64,000 bases of DNA from DATFVA01 sp963839165 (GTDB lineage: Bacteria; Bacteroidota; Ignavibacteria; Ignavibacteriales; Ignavibacteriaceae): NCBI GenBank assembly GCA_963839165.1, contig CAWIUG010000005.1, forward strand, positions 496,001 through 560,000. The letters are read 5' to 3'. Shown piece after piece: positions 1 to 9,147 of this stretch. A program made the position numbers and the translations under genes. How positions within the stretch are numbered: position 1 is the first letter of the stretch; every line of letters begins with the position of its first letter. The notes under the pieces are model-generated. The model was not told the origin of the DNA. It saw only the letters and a list, made by a program, of their open reading frames with translations, and searched no databases.

Positions 1-1211
1 GTACGATAAACATTAGCGACTATTCCAAGCATAAACATATTCACCATCAATGAACTTCCACCGTAACTAACAAAGGGCAAAGGGATACCTATTACCGGCA
101 TTATCCCCACTGTCATTCCTATATTAACCATGAGATGAACAAAATAAACAGCGAGAATTCCAATCGTGACGAGGCTTAAAAACTCATCCTTTGATGAGCT
201 AGCTATCTTGAGTATTTTTATAAACAGGATAAGAAACAGAATTAAGGTAATAAAACTGCCGACAAAACCAAGTTCCTCACCGATTACACAGTATATAAAA
301 TCCGTCCATTGTTCTGGGATAAACTGCAGCTGGGTCTGGTTGCCAGCAAGGAATCCCTTGCCCCAGAAACCACCTGATCCAATTGCGACCTTTGCCTGAA
401 TAGCATTATAACCTGCACCAAGTGGATCAGCCATCGGATCAATGAATGACTTTATGCGATTCTGCTGGTGGGGACTAAGGACGTTATATACATAATCTGC
501 AAAAAATCCTGCTCCAAGGTTAAGCGCAAAAATTGAACCGCTGAAAAAGATATCTTTTTTAAAAAGCAGCAGAGCAGCCGAAACCAGGATCAGTGATGCA
601 ACGAAATAGTATACTCCAAAGAGAGACGATAATGCAACAAATCCCGGGCTGAGCACCATGAAAAGACCAAAAAGACTAATCCCCTTCCAGAATATCATAG
701 TGAGAATTATCCCTATAAATACAATCGCAGTACCCATATCAGGTTCCAGAAGTATTAGTCCAACAGGAACCAAACCTATTATAAGGGTGAAAACAATGTC
801 CTTAAAAGATTCAATATCGGTATTATTACGGCTAAGGAAGGATGAAACAACGAGTATGGTGCCAATCTTGGCCATCTCAGAAGGCTGAAATCCAATACTT
901 CCGAGGTCCAGCCAGCTTTTTGCACCTGATATCTGACGGCCCATTACAAGGACGGCAATTAATAATCCCAGCGAAAGCAAATATAATGGCACGGCCATCA
1001 TCCTGAACGAACTAATGGGAATTGAATATGTTATAAAAAATATAATAAAGGCTGCAATACCCCATACAAGCTGTTTATCAAAATTTCCGGAAGCAGTCGG
1101 GTGGTGGACAGTTGAGCTGTAAATTGCTGCCAATCCTATTCCAAACAAGAGCAGGCATGGGATAAAAATTCCAAAATCAAATTTATCCTGAAGCTTATAA
1201 TCAATTCGCAA
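1..1211 (-). CDS. rodA: Rod shape-determining protein RodA (SEDS glycosyltransferase), 3' end cut by window edge
   Basis: RodA is the SEDS-family peptidoglycan polymerase of the elongasome and works with PBP2 in the inner membrane. About 403 codons are visible and the frame is still open at the left edge, so only a short C-terminus is missing. The protein is highly hydrophobic with many membrane segments, and near the C-terminus it carries the family motif PFVSYGGSS. The start is a TTG at 1211, overlapping the end of the PBP2 gene, with AGGAG six bases upstream; no in-frame ATG competes nearby. It is the last visible gene of the mre operon. FtsW is a paralogue of the same fold, but the mreBCD-mrdA context makes RodA the better call. 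Confidence 0.93.
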   Translation of the reverse strand, partial: MRIDYKLQDKFDFGIFIPCLLLFGIGLAAIYSSTVHHPTASGNFDKQLVWGIAAFIIFFITYSIPISSFRMMAVPLYLLSLGLLIAVLVMGRQISGAKSWLDLGSIGFQPSEMAKIGTILVVSSFLSRNNTDIESFKDIVFTLIIGLVPVGLILLEPDMGTAIVFIGIILTMIFWKGISLFGLFMVLSPGFVALSSLFGVYYFVASLILVSAALLLFKKDIFFSGSIFALNLGAGFFADYVYNVLSPHQQNRIKSFIDPMADPLGAGYNAIQAKVAIGSGGFWGKGFLAGNQTQLQFIPEQWTDFIYCVIGEELGFVGSFITLILFLILFIKILKIASSSKDEFLSLVTIGILAVYFVHLMVNIGMTVGIMPVIGIPLPFVSYGGSSLMVNMFMLGIVANVYR

Positions 1212-3024
1212 TTGAAGCTCCTATTATATTCTGCTGCAGTTTCTGCTCGTACTTATCCTGTTCATCTTTTTTGATCTTATCTTTCAACAGGTAAGCTTCG
1301 ATAAGCTTTTTCGCAATAGGGGCCGCATAGGTTGCTCCAAAACCAACATTTTCAACAACAACCGCAACCGCAATTTTAGGATTATCAAAAGGAGCAAATC
1401 CAATAAATAAAGCATGATCTTTACCATGAGGATTCTGTGCCGTTCCTGTTTTACCCGCAATCTGAACTTCATTTGATTTTATTCGTACTGCTGTTCCTGC
1501 CCCGTTAACCACCAGAAACATTCCCTGCTTAACAATATCAAAAGCCTGTTTCTTTATACCAATATCAATTTTATCAAACTTAAAGGGAACGAAATTCTTT
1601 GTTTTATTATCAAGGTAACCCTTTACGATATGCGGGGTGAATGTTACACCGTCATTTGCAATGATCGATACATATTTGGCAAGCTGTATAGGGGTAATAC
1701 TTACTTCACCCTGACCTATTCCAAGGCTTGCCATTATACTTCTTGGCCAATTAGGGCCATATATTTTTTCATAATAACCTGCGCTTGGAATAAAACCCTT
1801 TGCCTCCTCACCGATGTCTATTCTGGTTTTCTGAGCAAAACCGAATTTTAAGGCATAATTATGCCAGTTATCCAGGCCTATTTTGTATATCAGATTATAG
1901 AAAAAGGTATTGCAGGATTTTTCGATTGCATGTACAACGTTTAATGTTCCGTGCACTCCATCGCACTTAAAAAACCTGCCGAAAGTGAAACCTCCGTTGC
2001 AGGTGAACGTATTGTTTATATCTATTACTCCCAGGTCAAGGGCCGCGATAGCCTCCATGATCTTAAAAGTAGATCCGGGAGGTTTCATTGACATTGTTGC
2101 CCTGTTAAATAACGGCTTATCCTGGTCTGTATAAAGCTTATTTAAGAACTCCCTGGAGGTGACATAAGAAAATTCATTCAGATCATAATCGGGAAAACTC
2201 CCCAAGCCAAGCACCTCACCGGTTTTTGGTTCAATTGCGACAAACGCACCGCGATATCCTTTGAATGCCTCCTCCCCGGCTCTCTGAACATCAGCATCGA
2301 TAGAAAGAACAAGATCATCTCCCTTTATCGAGCGTACATCTGCGGTTCCGTTTTTAAAAGGTCCAATCTCTTTTCTTCTTGAATCAACAAGTACATAATT
2401 ATACCCTTTCTGACCCCTCAGGTATTTTTCATAAGTTTTTTCAAGTCCATTATGTCCCACGTAATCACCAGGTTCATAATACTCATCTTCTTTTTCCAAC
2501 TGTTCCGGAGAAATTTCTTTCGTATAGCCGAACATATGAGAACCCATAATACCCGCTGGATAACCACGCTGCATCTCAACTATATAATCAACTCCAGGAA
2601 GAAATTCGGAATTTTCTTCCAGCCAGGAGACAGTTTTAAAATCAATTCCTCTTTTGATCCTAATGGGTATATATTTTGAATATATACGATTGTTATACAA
2701 AATTTTATCGATATATCCGGAATCCACATCGAGCGCATTTTCCAGCAGCCTGTTCAATTTACGGTCATACTCAGATGGTGTAATCCGGAGAGTATATGCA
2801 GGCAGGTTACTGACAATAACTTCCCCGTTTCTATCGAGAAAAATACCCCTGAGCGGCGTTTGTTCAATTGCTTTTATACTATTGCTTGCAGATTTTTCAT
2901 CGTATTCTTCATGGCTGATGATCTGCATCTGAAAAAGTCGGAATGCCAGCAAAGCAAAGGAAGCGGCGATAATGAAGAAAATTATAGATTTTCGCTGCAG
3001 CGAACCGAAGCTGGAAGATCTCAA
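1201..3024 (-). CDS. mrdA: Penicillin-binding protein 2 (peptidoglycan transpeptidase)
   Basis: This is the class B PBP that cross-links peptidoglycan during side-wall elongation as partner of RodA. At 607 residues it has the usual length. It has an N-terminal membrane anchor (about residues 12-34), a PBP dimerisation region, and a transpeptidase domain with the serine motif STFK (nucleophile near residue 318), the SxN motif SCN, and KTGTAQ near the C-terminus. The start is a TTG two bases after the mreD stop; GAGGAG lies about 11 bases upstream. Its end overlaps the rodA start, so translation is probably coupled. It belongs to the purNH-mreBCD-mrdA-rodA operon. Confidence 0.96.
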   Translation of the reverse strand: MRSSSFGSLQRKSIIFFIIAASFALLAFRLFQMQIISHEEYDEKSASNSIKAIEQTPLRGIFLDRNGEVIVSNLPAYTLRITPSEYDRKLNRLLENALDVDSGYIDKILYNNRIYSKYIPIRIKRGIDFKTVSWLEENSEFLPGVDYIVEMQRGYPAGIMGSHMFGYTKEISPEQLEKEDEYYEPGDYVGHNGLEKTYEKYLRGQKGYNYVLVDSRRKEIGPFKNGTADVRSIKGDDLVLSIDADVQRAGEEAFKGYRGAFVAIEPKTGEVLGLGSFPDYDLNEFSYVTSREFLNKLYTDQDKPLFNRATMSMKPPGSTFKIMEAIAALDLGVIDINNTFTCNGGFTFGRFFKCDGVHGTLNVVHAIEKSCNTFFYNLIYKIGLDNWHNYALKFGFAQKTRIDIGEEAKGFIPSAGYYEKIYGPNWPRSIMASLGIGQGEVSITPIQLAKYVSIIANDGVTFTPHIVKGYLDNKTKNFVPFKFDKIDIGIKKQAFDIVKQGMFLVVNGAGTAVRIKSNEVQIAGKTGTAQNPHGKDHALFIGFAPFDNPKIAVAVVVENVGFGATYAAPIAKKLIEAYLLKDKIKKDEQDKYEQKLQQNIIGASIAN

Positions 3025-3025
3025 A

Positions 3026-3514
3026 CTAACTCAAGCTCCTCTTGGGATAAAAAATTGAAACTATTATACTGATGACAGCTGTATAGAGTGCCGGCAGCAT
3101 GGCCTGTTCAAAAAACAAAACCAGAATGCTTTTACTTAAATCAATAGTTGAGAAAAATGAATAAACAATTGTATCAATCAGGGTACAAAGAAGAACTATC
3201 AGAGAGAAAATATATGATTTAAGATAGGCTTCTCTTTTATTTTCATTTGAGAAATAACCTGCTACAAAACCCGCAATGGTCTTAGACAGCATTGCACTGC
3301 CAAGCAAACTACCTGTAATCAAATCAAAAAGAAAACCATAAACAAATCCCAGTACCGTTCCATAAACCTGACCGTACCTCACCGAATAAAAAACGAGAAG
3401 AATTAATATCAGGTCGGGTATTACACCATTAATTGATACAAGCGGTATTACCGTAGTTTGAATTACCAGCAGAGGGAAGAAAAGGAGGATAGAAAATATA
3501 TGATGAGGCCGCAT
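3026..3514 (-). CDS. mreD: Rod shape-determining protein MreD
   Basis: MreD is a small inner-membrane elongasome subunit that binds MreC. The 162-residue protein is almost entirely hydrophobic, with five or so predicted membrane helices and the family-like segment RYGQVYGTVLGFVYGFLFD in the middle. Its start codon shares one base with the mreC stop, which suggests translational coupling. Sequence conservation in MreD is low, so much of the certainty comes from position between mreC and mrdA. Confidence 0.9.
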   Translation of the reverse strand: MRPHHIFSILLFFPLLVIQTTVIPLVSINGVIPDLILILLVFYSVRYGQVYGTVLGFVYGFLFDLITGSLLGSAMLSKTIAGFVAGYFSNENKREAYLKSYIFSLIVLLCTLIDTIVYSFFSTIDLSKSILVLFFEQAMLPALYTAVISIIVSIFYPKRSLS

Positions 3515-4347
3515 TATTTACGATTATAAAAATTTAATTCAAGATTATTTTTCTGTCTGCTTTCAACGATGCCGATAACAAATACATTTTCAACGCTCCC
3601 GAAATCAACGAATGATTTAACCCTGGCTTCGTTGAAAATGCCCGTTTCTACCTTGCTTAATCCTGTAATCACTCCGACAGGCACAGGTACGGGAATGACC
3701 GAGCTTATTTCTGAGGTAACTATTCTATCGCCTGGCTCGATATCATACGTCTTTGGAACATCAACGATGGCAAGTTCTTTACCATCCCATTTCATTATTC
3801 CGTCTGTTCTGCTGCGCTCATCTTTAACAGTTAACTTGAGATCTATATTCTGAAGAGTTCGGGCAATTGCATAATCCTGAGAAACCGAAGTAACAACTCC
3901 TACAAGCCCTTTATCATTTATAACCGGCATCCCGGGTTTTATGCTGTCTTTTTCACCTACATTAATGGTTATACTCCCCTGCGATCTGGTTGACAATTTT
4001 GAAACCACCGTTGCAGGGATCAGGGGATAATTAACCGAATCTTTAAGATTAAGGAGATTTTTCAATTCCTGGTTAATTATACCATATTCACGCAGGCGGT
4101 TAACCTGGAGCATCAGCTCTGCATTTACCTCTCTGAGTCTTTCATTTTCCTTTTTATAACTCGAGATGTTAATGACATCGCTTACAACCGAAGTAATAGC
4201 TGCAAAACTGCCGAATGCAACAGCTCTTACCTGGCGGACTTTTGAATTTTGATTTTGTGAAAGAATAAAAAGGCTGACTATAAGCAGTATAACAAGTACT
4301 ATATATTCTTTAAAATTTTCCCATAATTTAGAAATAAATCTAAACAT
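3514..4347 (-). CDS. mreC: Rod shape-determining protein MreC
   Basis: MreC is a periplasmic scaffold that links MreB/MreD to PBP2. The 277-residue protein has a short cytoplasmic N-terminus, one membrane helix (about residues 14-31), a coiled-coil stretch (about 60-100, rich in Glu, Leu and Asn) and a beta-rich C-terminal domain containing the typical SQGSITINVGEKDSIKPG and GLVGVVTSVS segments. Start and stop each overlap a neighbour by one base (mreB upstream, mreD downstream), so the operon is very tight. Confidence 0.94.
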   Translation of the reverse strand: MFRFISKLWENFKEYIVLVILLIVSLFILSQNQNSKVRQVRAVAFGSFAAITSVVSDVINISSYKKENERLREVNAELMLQVNRLREYGIINQELKNLLNLKDSVNYPLIPATVVSKLSTRSQGSITINVGEKDSIKPGMPVINDKGLVGVVTSVSQDYAIARTLQNIDLKLTVKDERSRTDGIMKWDGKELAIVDVPKTYDIEPGDRIVTSEISSVIPVPVPVGVITGLSKVETGIFNEARVKSFVDFGSVENVFVIGIVESRQKNNLELNFYNRK

Positions 4348-5372
4348 CAGTATCTGCGGTTACGTATTAAAACTTTTGAATAATGATTTAAATTATCTAT
4401 AACCTTACCCGCTCCGCGTACAACAGCTGTTAAAGGATCCTCTGCTACATGGACAGGGAGATTAGTTTCCATTCTTATCCGTTCATCCAGACCTTTCAAT
4501 AAAGCTCCACCCCCGGTAATCATTACTCCGCGGTCGAGTATATCTGCGGAAAGTTCCGGTGGAGTTCTCTCCAGCGATTGACGTACTGCGTCTACAATCT
4601 GAACCACTGCTTCATTAAGAGCTTCCCGGATCTCAACTGAACTCACCTCCGTAGTTTTCGGAATACCTCCAACGAGATCCCTTCCTTTTACCTGAATAGT
4701 TATCTCTTCCTTTAGTGGTACAGCTGAACCTACTTCACACTTAATAGCTTCCGCAGTCCTCTCACCTATAAGGATATTATGGTTTTTTTTGAAGTACTGC
4801 ATAATGGCATAATTCATTTCATCACCGGCGATCCGGATCGATTCTTCGTTTACTATTCCGGAAAGAGCGATAACTGCTATTTCGGTAGTTCCTCCGCCAA
4901 TATCAATTATCATATTTCCTACGGGTGCTTCTACATCCAATCCGATTCCGATGGCAGCCGCCATTGGCTCAGCGATTAAATGAACCTCCTTGGCTCCTGC
5001 ATGCTCGGCACTATCTCTAACAGCGCGTTTTTCAACTTCAGTTACACCGCTGGGTACAGCTACTACAACACGTCTTGCAGAAAATGCTCCTGCCCTTACC
5101 TTTTTAATGAATGCTCGGATCATACCTTCAGCAATTTCAAAGTCGGCAATAACCCCATCACGCATAGGCCTGGTCACCCGTATTTCCTTGTGTTCCCTTC
5201 CCTGCATTTCTTTTGCTTTATTACCGAGGGCAATAATCCTTTTGCTGTTTTTATCAAAAGCAACTATTGAAGGTTCATTGAGAACAATCCCTTTATTTTT
5301 AACGTAGATAAGGGTATTAGCAGTGCCTAAATCGATGGCAATATCTGCGGAGAAAAAATCAAATAGACCCAT
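4347..5372 (-). CDS. mreB: Actin-like rod shape-determining protein MreB
   Basis: MreB is a cytoskeletal ATPase that polymerises under the inner membrane and directs lateral wall synthesis. The 341-residue length is standard. Visible motifs are phosphate-1 (IDLGTANTLIYV, N-terminal), phosphate-2 (IDIGGGTTEIAV) and the adenosine motif (MITGGGALLKGL). The ATG at 5372 is preceded by AGAGG, which lies across the purH stop, eight bases away. That short gap places mreB in the same transcription unit as purH. Confidence 0.98.
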   Translation of the reverse strand: MGLFDFFSADIAIDLGTANTLIYVKNKGIVLNEPSIVAFDKNSKRIIALGNKAKEMQGREHKEIRVTRPMRDGVIADFEIAEGMIRAFIKKVRAGAFSARRVVVAVPSGVTEVEKRAVRDSAEHAGAKEVHLIAEPMAAAIGIGLDVEAPVGNMIIDIGGGTTEIAVIALSGIVNEESIRIAGDEMNYAIMQYFKKNHNILIGERTAEAIKCEVGSAVPLKEEITIQVKGRDLVGGIPKTTEVSSVEIREALNEAVVQIVDAVRQSLERTPPELSADILDRGVMITGGGALLKGLDERIRMETNLPVHVAEDPLTAVVRGAGKVIDNLNHYSKVLIRNRRY

Positions 5373-5380
5373 TATGCCTC

Positions 5381-6898
5381 TTAATGTTTAAAATGTCTGA
5401 TTCCTGTAAAAACCATTGATATATTGTTTTGATTGGCTGCTTCAATGACTTCACTATCTCTGACTGAACCACCGGGCTGAATTACAGCTACAGCACCGTA
5501 TTTAATTATTTCCAGTAAAGTATCTGCGAATGGGAAAAAAGCATCTGAGGCAGCGACCGAACCCGTTAAATCCAGTCCATGTTCCTGAGCCTTAAGAGAT
5601 GCAATTTTAGCAGAGTCGAGCCTTGACATCTGACCGGCCCCTACCGCAAGTGTAGCATTATCCTTTGTAAAAACGATAGCATTTGATCTGGTATGTTTTG
5701 AAACTACCCATGCGAACTGAAGATCATTCATCTCTTTATCGGTTGGTTTCCTTTCAGTAATAACCTCAAGGTTTTCTTTATCCAGAGTGGCTCTGTCCGC
5801 ATCCTGAACAATAGCACCTCCTGGTATATTGCGGTAATTTACTCTATCAACCTTTATAGATTTCAGCTGTTTTAATAATCTGCGATCCCTCTTTTTCCTC
5901 AGAATCTGCATAGCTTCTTCGGTATAAGATGGTGCACATATAATCTCAAGAAAGATTTCATTTAATTTTTCAGCCAGAGATGAGTTAACCTCTTCTGTAA
6001 AAACTACTATTCCTCCGAATGCTGATACAGGATCGCACCTCAATGCTTTTATATAAGCCTCCTGAGCATCCTTACCCCGGGCTGCACCCGCTGGATTCTG
6101 ATGTTTAATGATCACGCAGGTTTGATCACCCAGATCTTCAGCAAGTTCAACTGCAGCAAGAAGATCAAGAATATTATTATAGGAAAGTTCTTTTCCGTGC
6201 ATGACATCAAAATAGGTATGAAAATCGCCGTATAACGCAGCAGATTGATGAGGGTTCTCGCCATATCTTAGATCTTTTTCCTTTTTAAGGTTAACTCTTA
6301 AATAAGAGTGTGGAAGAGAAAACCTGTTCTCAAGGTAATTTGAAATATGAGTGTCGTAATACGCTGTATGTGAGAAAGCTTCAATGGAGAGTTTCAGTTT
6401 AGTATTATGACTAACATCGCCCTTCTTCAAATCGTCAAGGAAGGATGGGTATTGCTCAGGATTAGTCAATACCGAAACAAATTTATAATTTTTGGCGGCA
6501 GCCCTAATTAAACTCGGTCCGCCTATATCAATATTTTCAATTATTTCTTCAAGCGTAGAATCTGGATTTGCGACGGTCTTTACAAAAGGGTATAAATTAA
6601 CACAGACGATATCAATTGAATGAATTCCCTTTTCTTCAGCCTGCTTTTGATCAGTTTTATTATCCCTGCGCATCAGAATTCCACCGAAAATTTTTGGATG
6701 CAGTGTTTTCACTCTTCCATCAAAAATTTCAGGGAACCCTGTTAGTGTACTTATTTCAGTAACCTCAATATTTTCTGCAGAAAGCTTCTTTGCTGTATTA
6801 CCTGTTGCAATTATTCCGTAGTCTAGTTTTACCAGTTCTTTTGCTAATTCTATAACTCCGGTTTTATCAGAGACACTTATCAATGCTAATTTTTTCAA
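5381..6898 (-). CDS. purH: Bifunctional AICAR formyltransferase / IMP cyclohydrolase
   Basis: PurH catalyses the last two steps of de novo IMP synthesis in the cytoplasm. The protein (505 residues) has an N-terminal MGS-like cyclohydrolase domain (starting ALISVSDKTG) and a C-terminal AICARFT domain containing KHQNPAGAA and AFGGIVVF, and it ends in the typical GIRHFKH. The start is a TTG at 6898 that fits the family N-terminus exactly; the Shine-Dalgarno is weak. It lies 15 bases after purN and 8 bases before mreB. From memory, purH upstream of mreB is a recurring order in Bacteroidota-type genomes. Confidence 0.97.
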   Translation of the reverse strand: MKKLALISVSDKTGVIELAKELVKLDYGIIATGNTAKKLSAENIEVTEISTLTGFPEIFDGRVKTLHPKIFGGILMRRDNKTDQKQAEEKGIHSIDIVCVNLYPFVKTVANPDSTLEEIIENIDIGGPSLIRAAAKNYKFVSVLTNPEQYPSFLDDLKKGDVSHNTKLKLSIEAFSHTAYYDTHISNYLENRFSLPHSYLRVNLKKEKDLRYGENPHQSAALYGDFHTYFDVMHGKELSYNNILDLLAAVELAEDLGDQTCVIIKHQNPAGAARGKDAQEAYIKALRCDPVSAFGGIVVFTEEVNSSLAEKLNEIFLEIICAPSYTEEAMQILRKKRDRRLLKQLKSIKVDRVNYRNIPGGAIVQDADRATLDKENLEVITERKPTDKEMNDLQFAWVVSKHTRSNAIVFTKDNATLAVGAGQMSRLDSAKIASLKAQEHGLDLTGSVAASDAFFPFADTLLEIIKYGAVAVIQPGGSVRDSEVIEAANQNNISMVFTGIRHFKH

Positions 6899-6913
6899 TT
6901 GCTAATTTCCGTA

Positions 6914-7519
6914 TTATTCAGAAATCTCGACCCGATTATTTATTATGTGAACTTTTCCTTCTACAATCATCCTGATAACAGCTGGAAGAATCCGGTGTTC
7001 AACCTTCAATACTCTCTCAGCTATTTCCTCCGGAGACTCTGCATCACTAATATCAACACATTCCTGAGCAATTATTGTACCTGTATCATAAGCTTCATCC
7101 ACAAAATGCACCGAAGCACCGGAAACTTTTGCAGATGATTTAAATACAGCCTTATGGACATTCATCCCGTACATACCTTTTCCTCCGAAAGAGGGCAGCA
7201 GAGCAGGATGAATATTTATAATTCTACCCTTGAATGCCTTAACTACATTCCCGGGTATAAGCTTTAAAAAGCCCGCTAGTACAATCAGATCGATATTAAG
7301 CTGAGATAATAAATTGGATAGGTCGTTGTAATTGATTAAACCATCTTTGTTGCCTAGAGTATAGGTCGGGACGGAATAATTCTCTGCAATTTCGAAGGCG
7401 CCGCACTCAATCTTATCGCTTATTACAGCTTTTATTTCGATCAGTTCTGCTAATTCCCGGGACTCTAAAATTGACAGTAGATTTGATCCTCTTCCCGAAA
7501 CAAAAACAGCTAAATTCAA
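6914..7519 (-). CDS. purN: Phosphoribosylglycinamide formyltransferase
   Basis: PurN is the folate-dependent GAR transformylase of purine synthesis. The 201-residue protein starts with the family motif AVFVSGRGSNL. It has the catalytic region INIHPALLPSFGGKGMYG, where Asn and His are the active-site residues, and HFVDEAYDTGTIIAQ, which supplies the catalytic Asp. The start is a TTG at 7519; no ATG gives a better N-terminus. It is the first gene of the visible purNH-mre operon, with about 100 non-coding bases upstream. Confidence 0.96.
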   Translation of the reverse strand: MNLAVFVSGRGSNLLSILESRELAELIEIKAVISDKIECGAFEIAENYSVPTYTLGNKDGLINYNDLSNLLSQLNIDLIVLAGFLKLIPGNVVKAFKGRIINIHPALLPSFGGKGMYGMNVHKAVFKSSAKVSGASVHFVDEAYDTGTIIAQECVDISDAESPEEIAERVLKVEHRILPAVIRMIVEGKVHIINNRVEISE

Positions 7520-7618
7520 ATCAATTGCTTTATTAATATTGGCGAAAATTACCGAAATAGTGAAAGATTGTCAATCAATATAACCCGGGAAGTACCTAAA
7601 TAATAAAAATCACTACAT

Positions 7619-9115
7619 CTAATTTTTTGTCGAATCTTCAATAAGCGGATAAAGCAGATTCCTGAGCTTATTTTGATAATCATAATCATTTTCTTCATCA
7701 GCTTTTTCCGCATTTTGTTTCATACTATCAATATTACCGAGTTTCTTATTAGCTCTGGCAAGATTATAATATGAGAATGGAATGACCCACTTTTCATTTG
7801 AGGAATCCAGCGCAAGTGCCTGGGAAGCGAGTTCTGTAGATTCGTTATAATTTCCCATATAAAAGGCAGCATCACTTTTATAAAGCAAGGCCTCTGCTTT
7901 AAGTTTCTCTGACTGGATGTTAGGGAGAACGGAATTCACTGAATCGTACGCCGTTTTATATTTCCCCGCCTCAATCATATTTGAGATAAATACCAGATTC
8001 AGTTCGATCGGTGAAAGTGTTCTTTTCAGATATATTTCGCTCTTTCGTTTTGCATAAATATCATCGTCAAGATCCATATTTCCGTTGAGAGCTTTTTCAA
8101 AATATTTAATTGCTGTTTCACGATCACCATCAGTTTCAAAGCAGATCCCCAGCCTGTATGCAGCTATCCCGGTATAATCATTATGTTCTGCTTCCTCAAG
8201 AAAATGGAGATAATAGGTTTTAGCGGAATCAATCCTGTTATTCCTGAAATTCACATCACCTTTAAGAAAATAAGAGAAAGATGTGATTTGACTAAATTGA
8301 GTATTCCGGGCGCTTATTATCTTGTCTAGGAATTTGTCGGCTTCTGCAAGCCTTCTCTGCTTCATAAGCAGAACCGCGTATGAGTAATTAAAAAGAAGAT
8401 TCTGCGGATATTTTTTTATAAGTCTTTTTAATAGAGCTGCGGATGATTCATAATCAATAAGAAAATCCATTTCTATCTGTGCCAGGTAATACTGAGCTTC
8501 AATGCGGGTATAATTACCGTTCTCAGCGGCTGTCTCTATATATCTAACCCCGATGTCTTTATCCCCGCTGATCCCTACAAGGTTTAAAGCCCATTTAAAT
8601 GCAGAGGGAATCAGAGCAACCGCGAAGTTATACAGTCCGAGTCCAAGATATGCATCATACCTTATAGGATTGATCTCAAGGAGTTGAGAGAGAAACTTTT
8701 CCGATTTTTTTGATGCCCAGGCGGCATCCAGGAAGTTGCCCGCTTTACCAAAGGCAATAGCACGATAACTATAATTTGCTCCAAGGAAATATAGGGCCAT
8801 CTCACTTTTTTCATTCTTCTCCAGAACGGCTCCGGCCTTATCAATCGCCTTATCGGAGAATATTTCAAATGTATCGAGGTCATTCTTATCTTTTCCGCCG
8901 AGATAGTACCAAAGGTATATACTGGACTCAAAATGGTACCCTCTCGGATCATCAGGATACTTTTCTATCAGATCCTTAAAGGTACGGTCGGCTTGTTTCC
9001 AGTTGAAATTATAACAAGCCTCAAGGCCCTTATGAATTTCCCGTTCTACCTCCTGTTGTCCGAACATAAGAAATGAATAAATAAATATTGAGCAGAAAGT
9101 CAGTATCAGTTTCAT
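7619..9115 (-). CDS. Exported tetratricopeptide-repeat protein of unknown function
   Basis: The 498-residue protein starts with a hydrophobic signal peptide (about residues 1-19, ending before QQEVER). The rest is helical repeat sequence with TPR-like features, such as YPDDPRGYHF near residue 55, SYAVLLMKQRRLAEADKFL mid-protein, and AAYRLGICFETDGDRETAIKYFEKAL near residue 325. TPR proteins usually act as binding scaffolds; nothing here reveals a partner. It is separated from pyrG by about 30 bases and could be co-transcribed with it. I do not recognise a specific family. Confidence 0.75.
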   Translation of the reverse strand: MKLILTFCSIFIYSFLMFGQQEVEREIHKGLEACYNFNWKQADRTFKDLIEKYPDDPRGYHFESSIYLWYYLGGKDKNDLDTFEIFSDKAIDKAGAVLEKNEKSEMALYFLGANYSYRAIAFGKAGNFLDAAWASKKSEKFLSQLLEINPIRYDAYLGLGLYNFAVALIPSAFKWALNLVGISGDKDIGVRYIETAAENGNYTRIEAQYYLAQIEMDFLIDYESSAALLKRLIKKYPQNLLFNYSYAVLLMKQRRLAEADKFLDKIISARNTQFSQITSFSYFLKGDVNFRNNRIDSAKTYYLHFLEEAEHNDYTGIAAYRLGICFETDGDRETAIKYFEKALNGNMDLDDDIYAKRKSEIYLKRTLSPIELNLVFISNMIEAGKYKTAYDSVNSVLPNIQSEKLKAEALLYKSDAAFYMGNYNESTELASQALALDSSNEKWVIPFSYYNLARANKKLGNIDSMKQNAEKADEENDYDYQNKLRNLLYPLIEDSTKN

Positions 9116-9147
9116 ACAGGATTTTTACTTAAAATTTTTGAAGAGAG

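Noticed and set aside
166..399. Plus-strand frame opposite rodA
   Set aside because: Shadow of the rodA coding strand.
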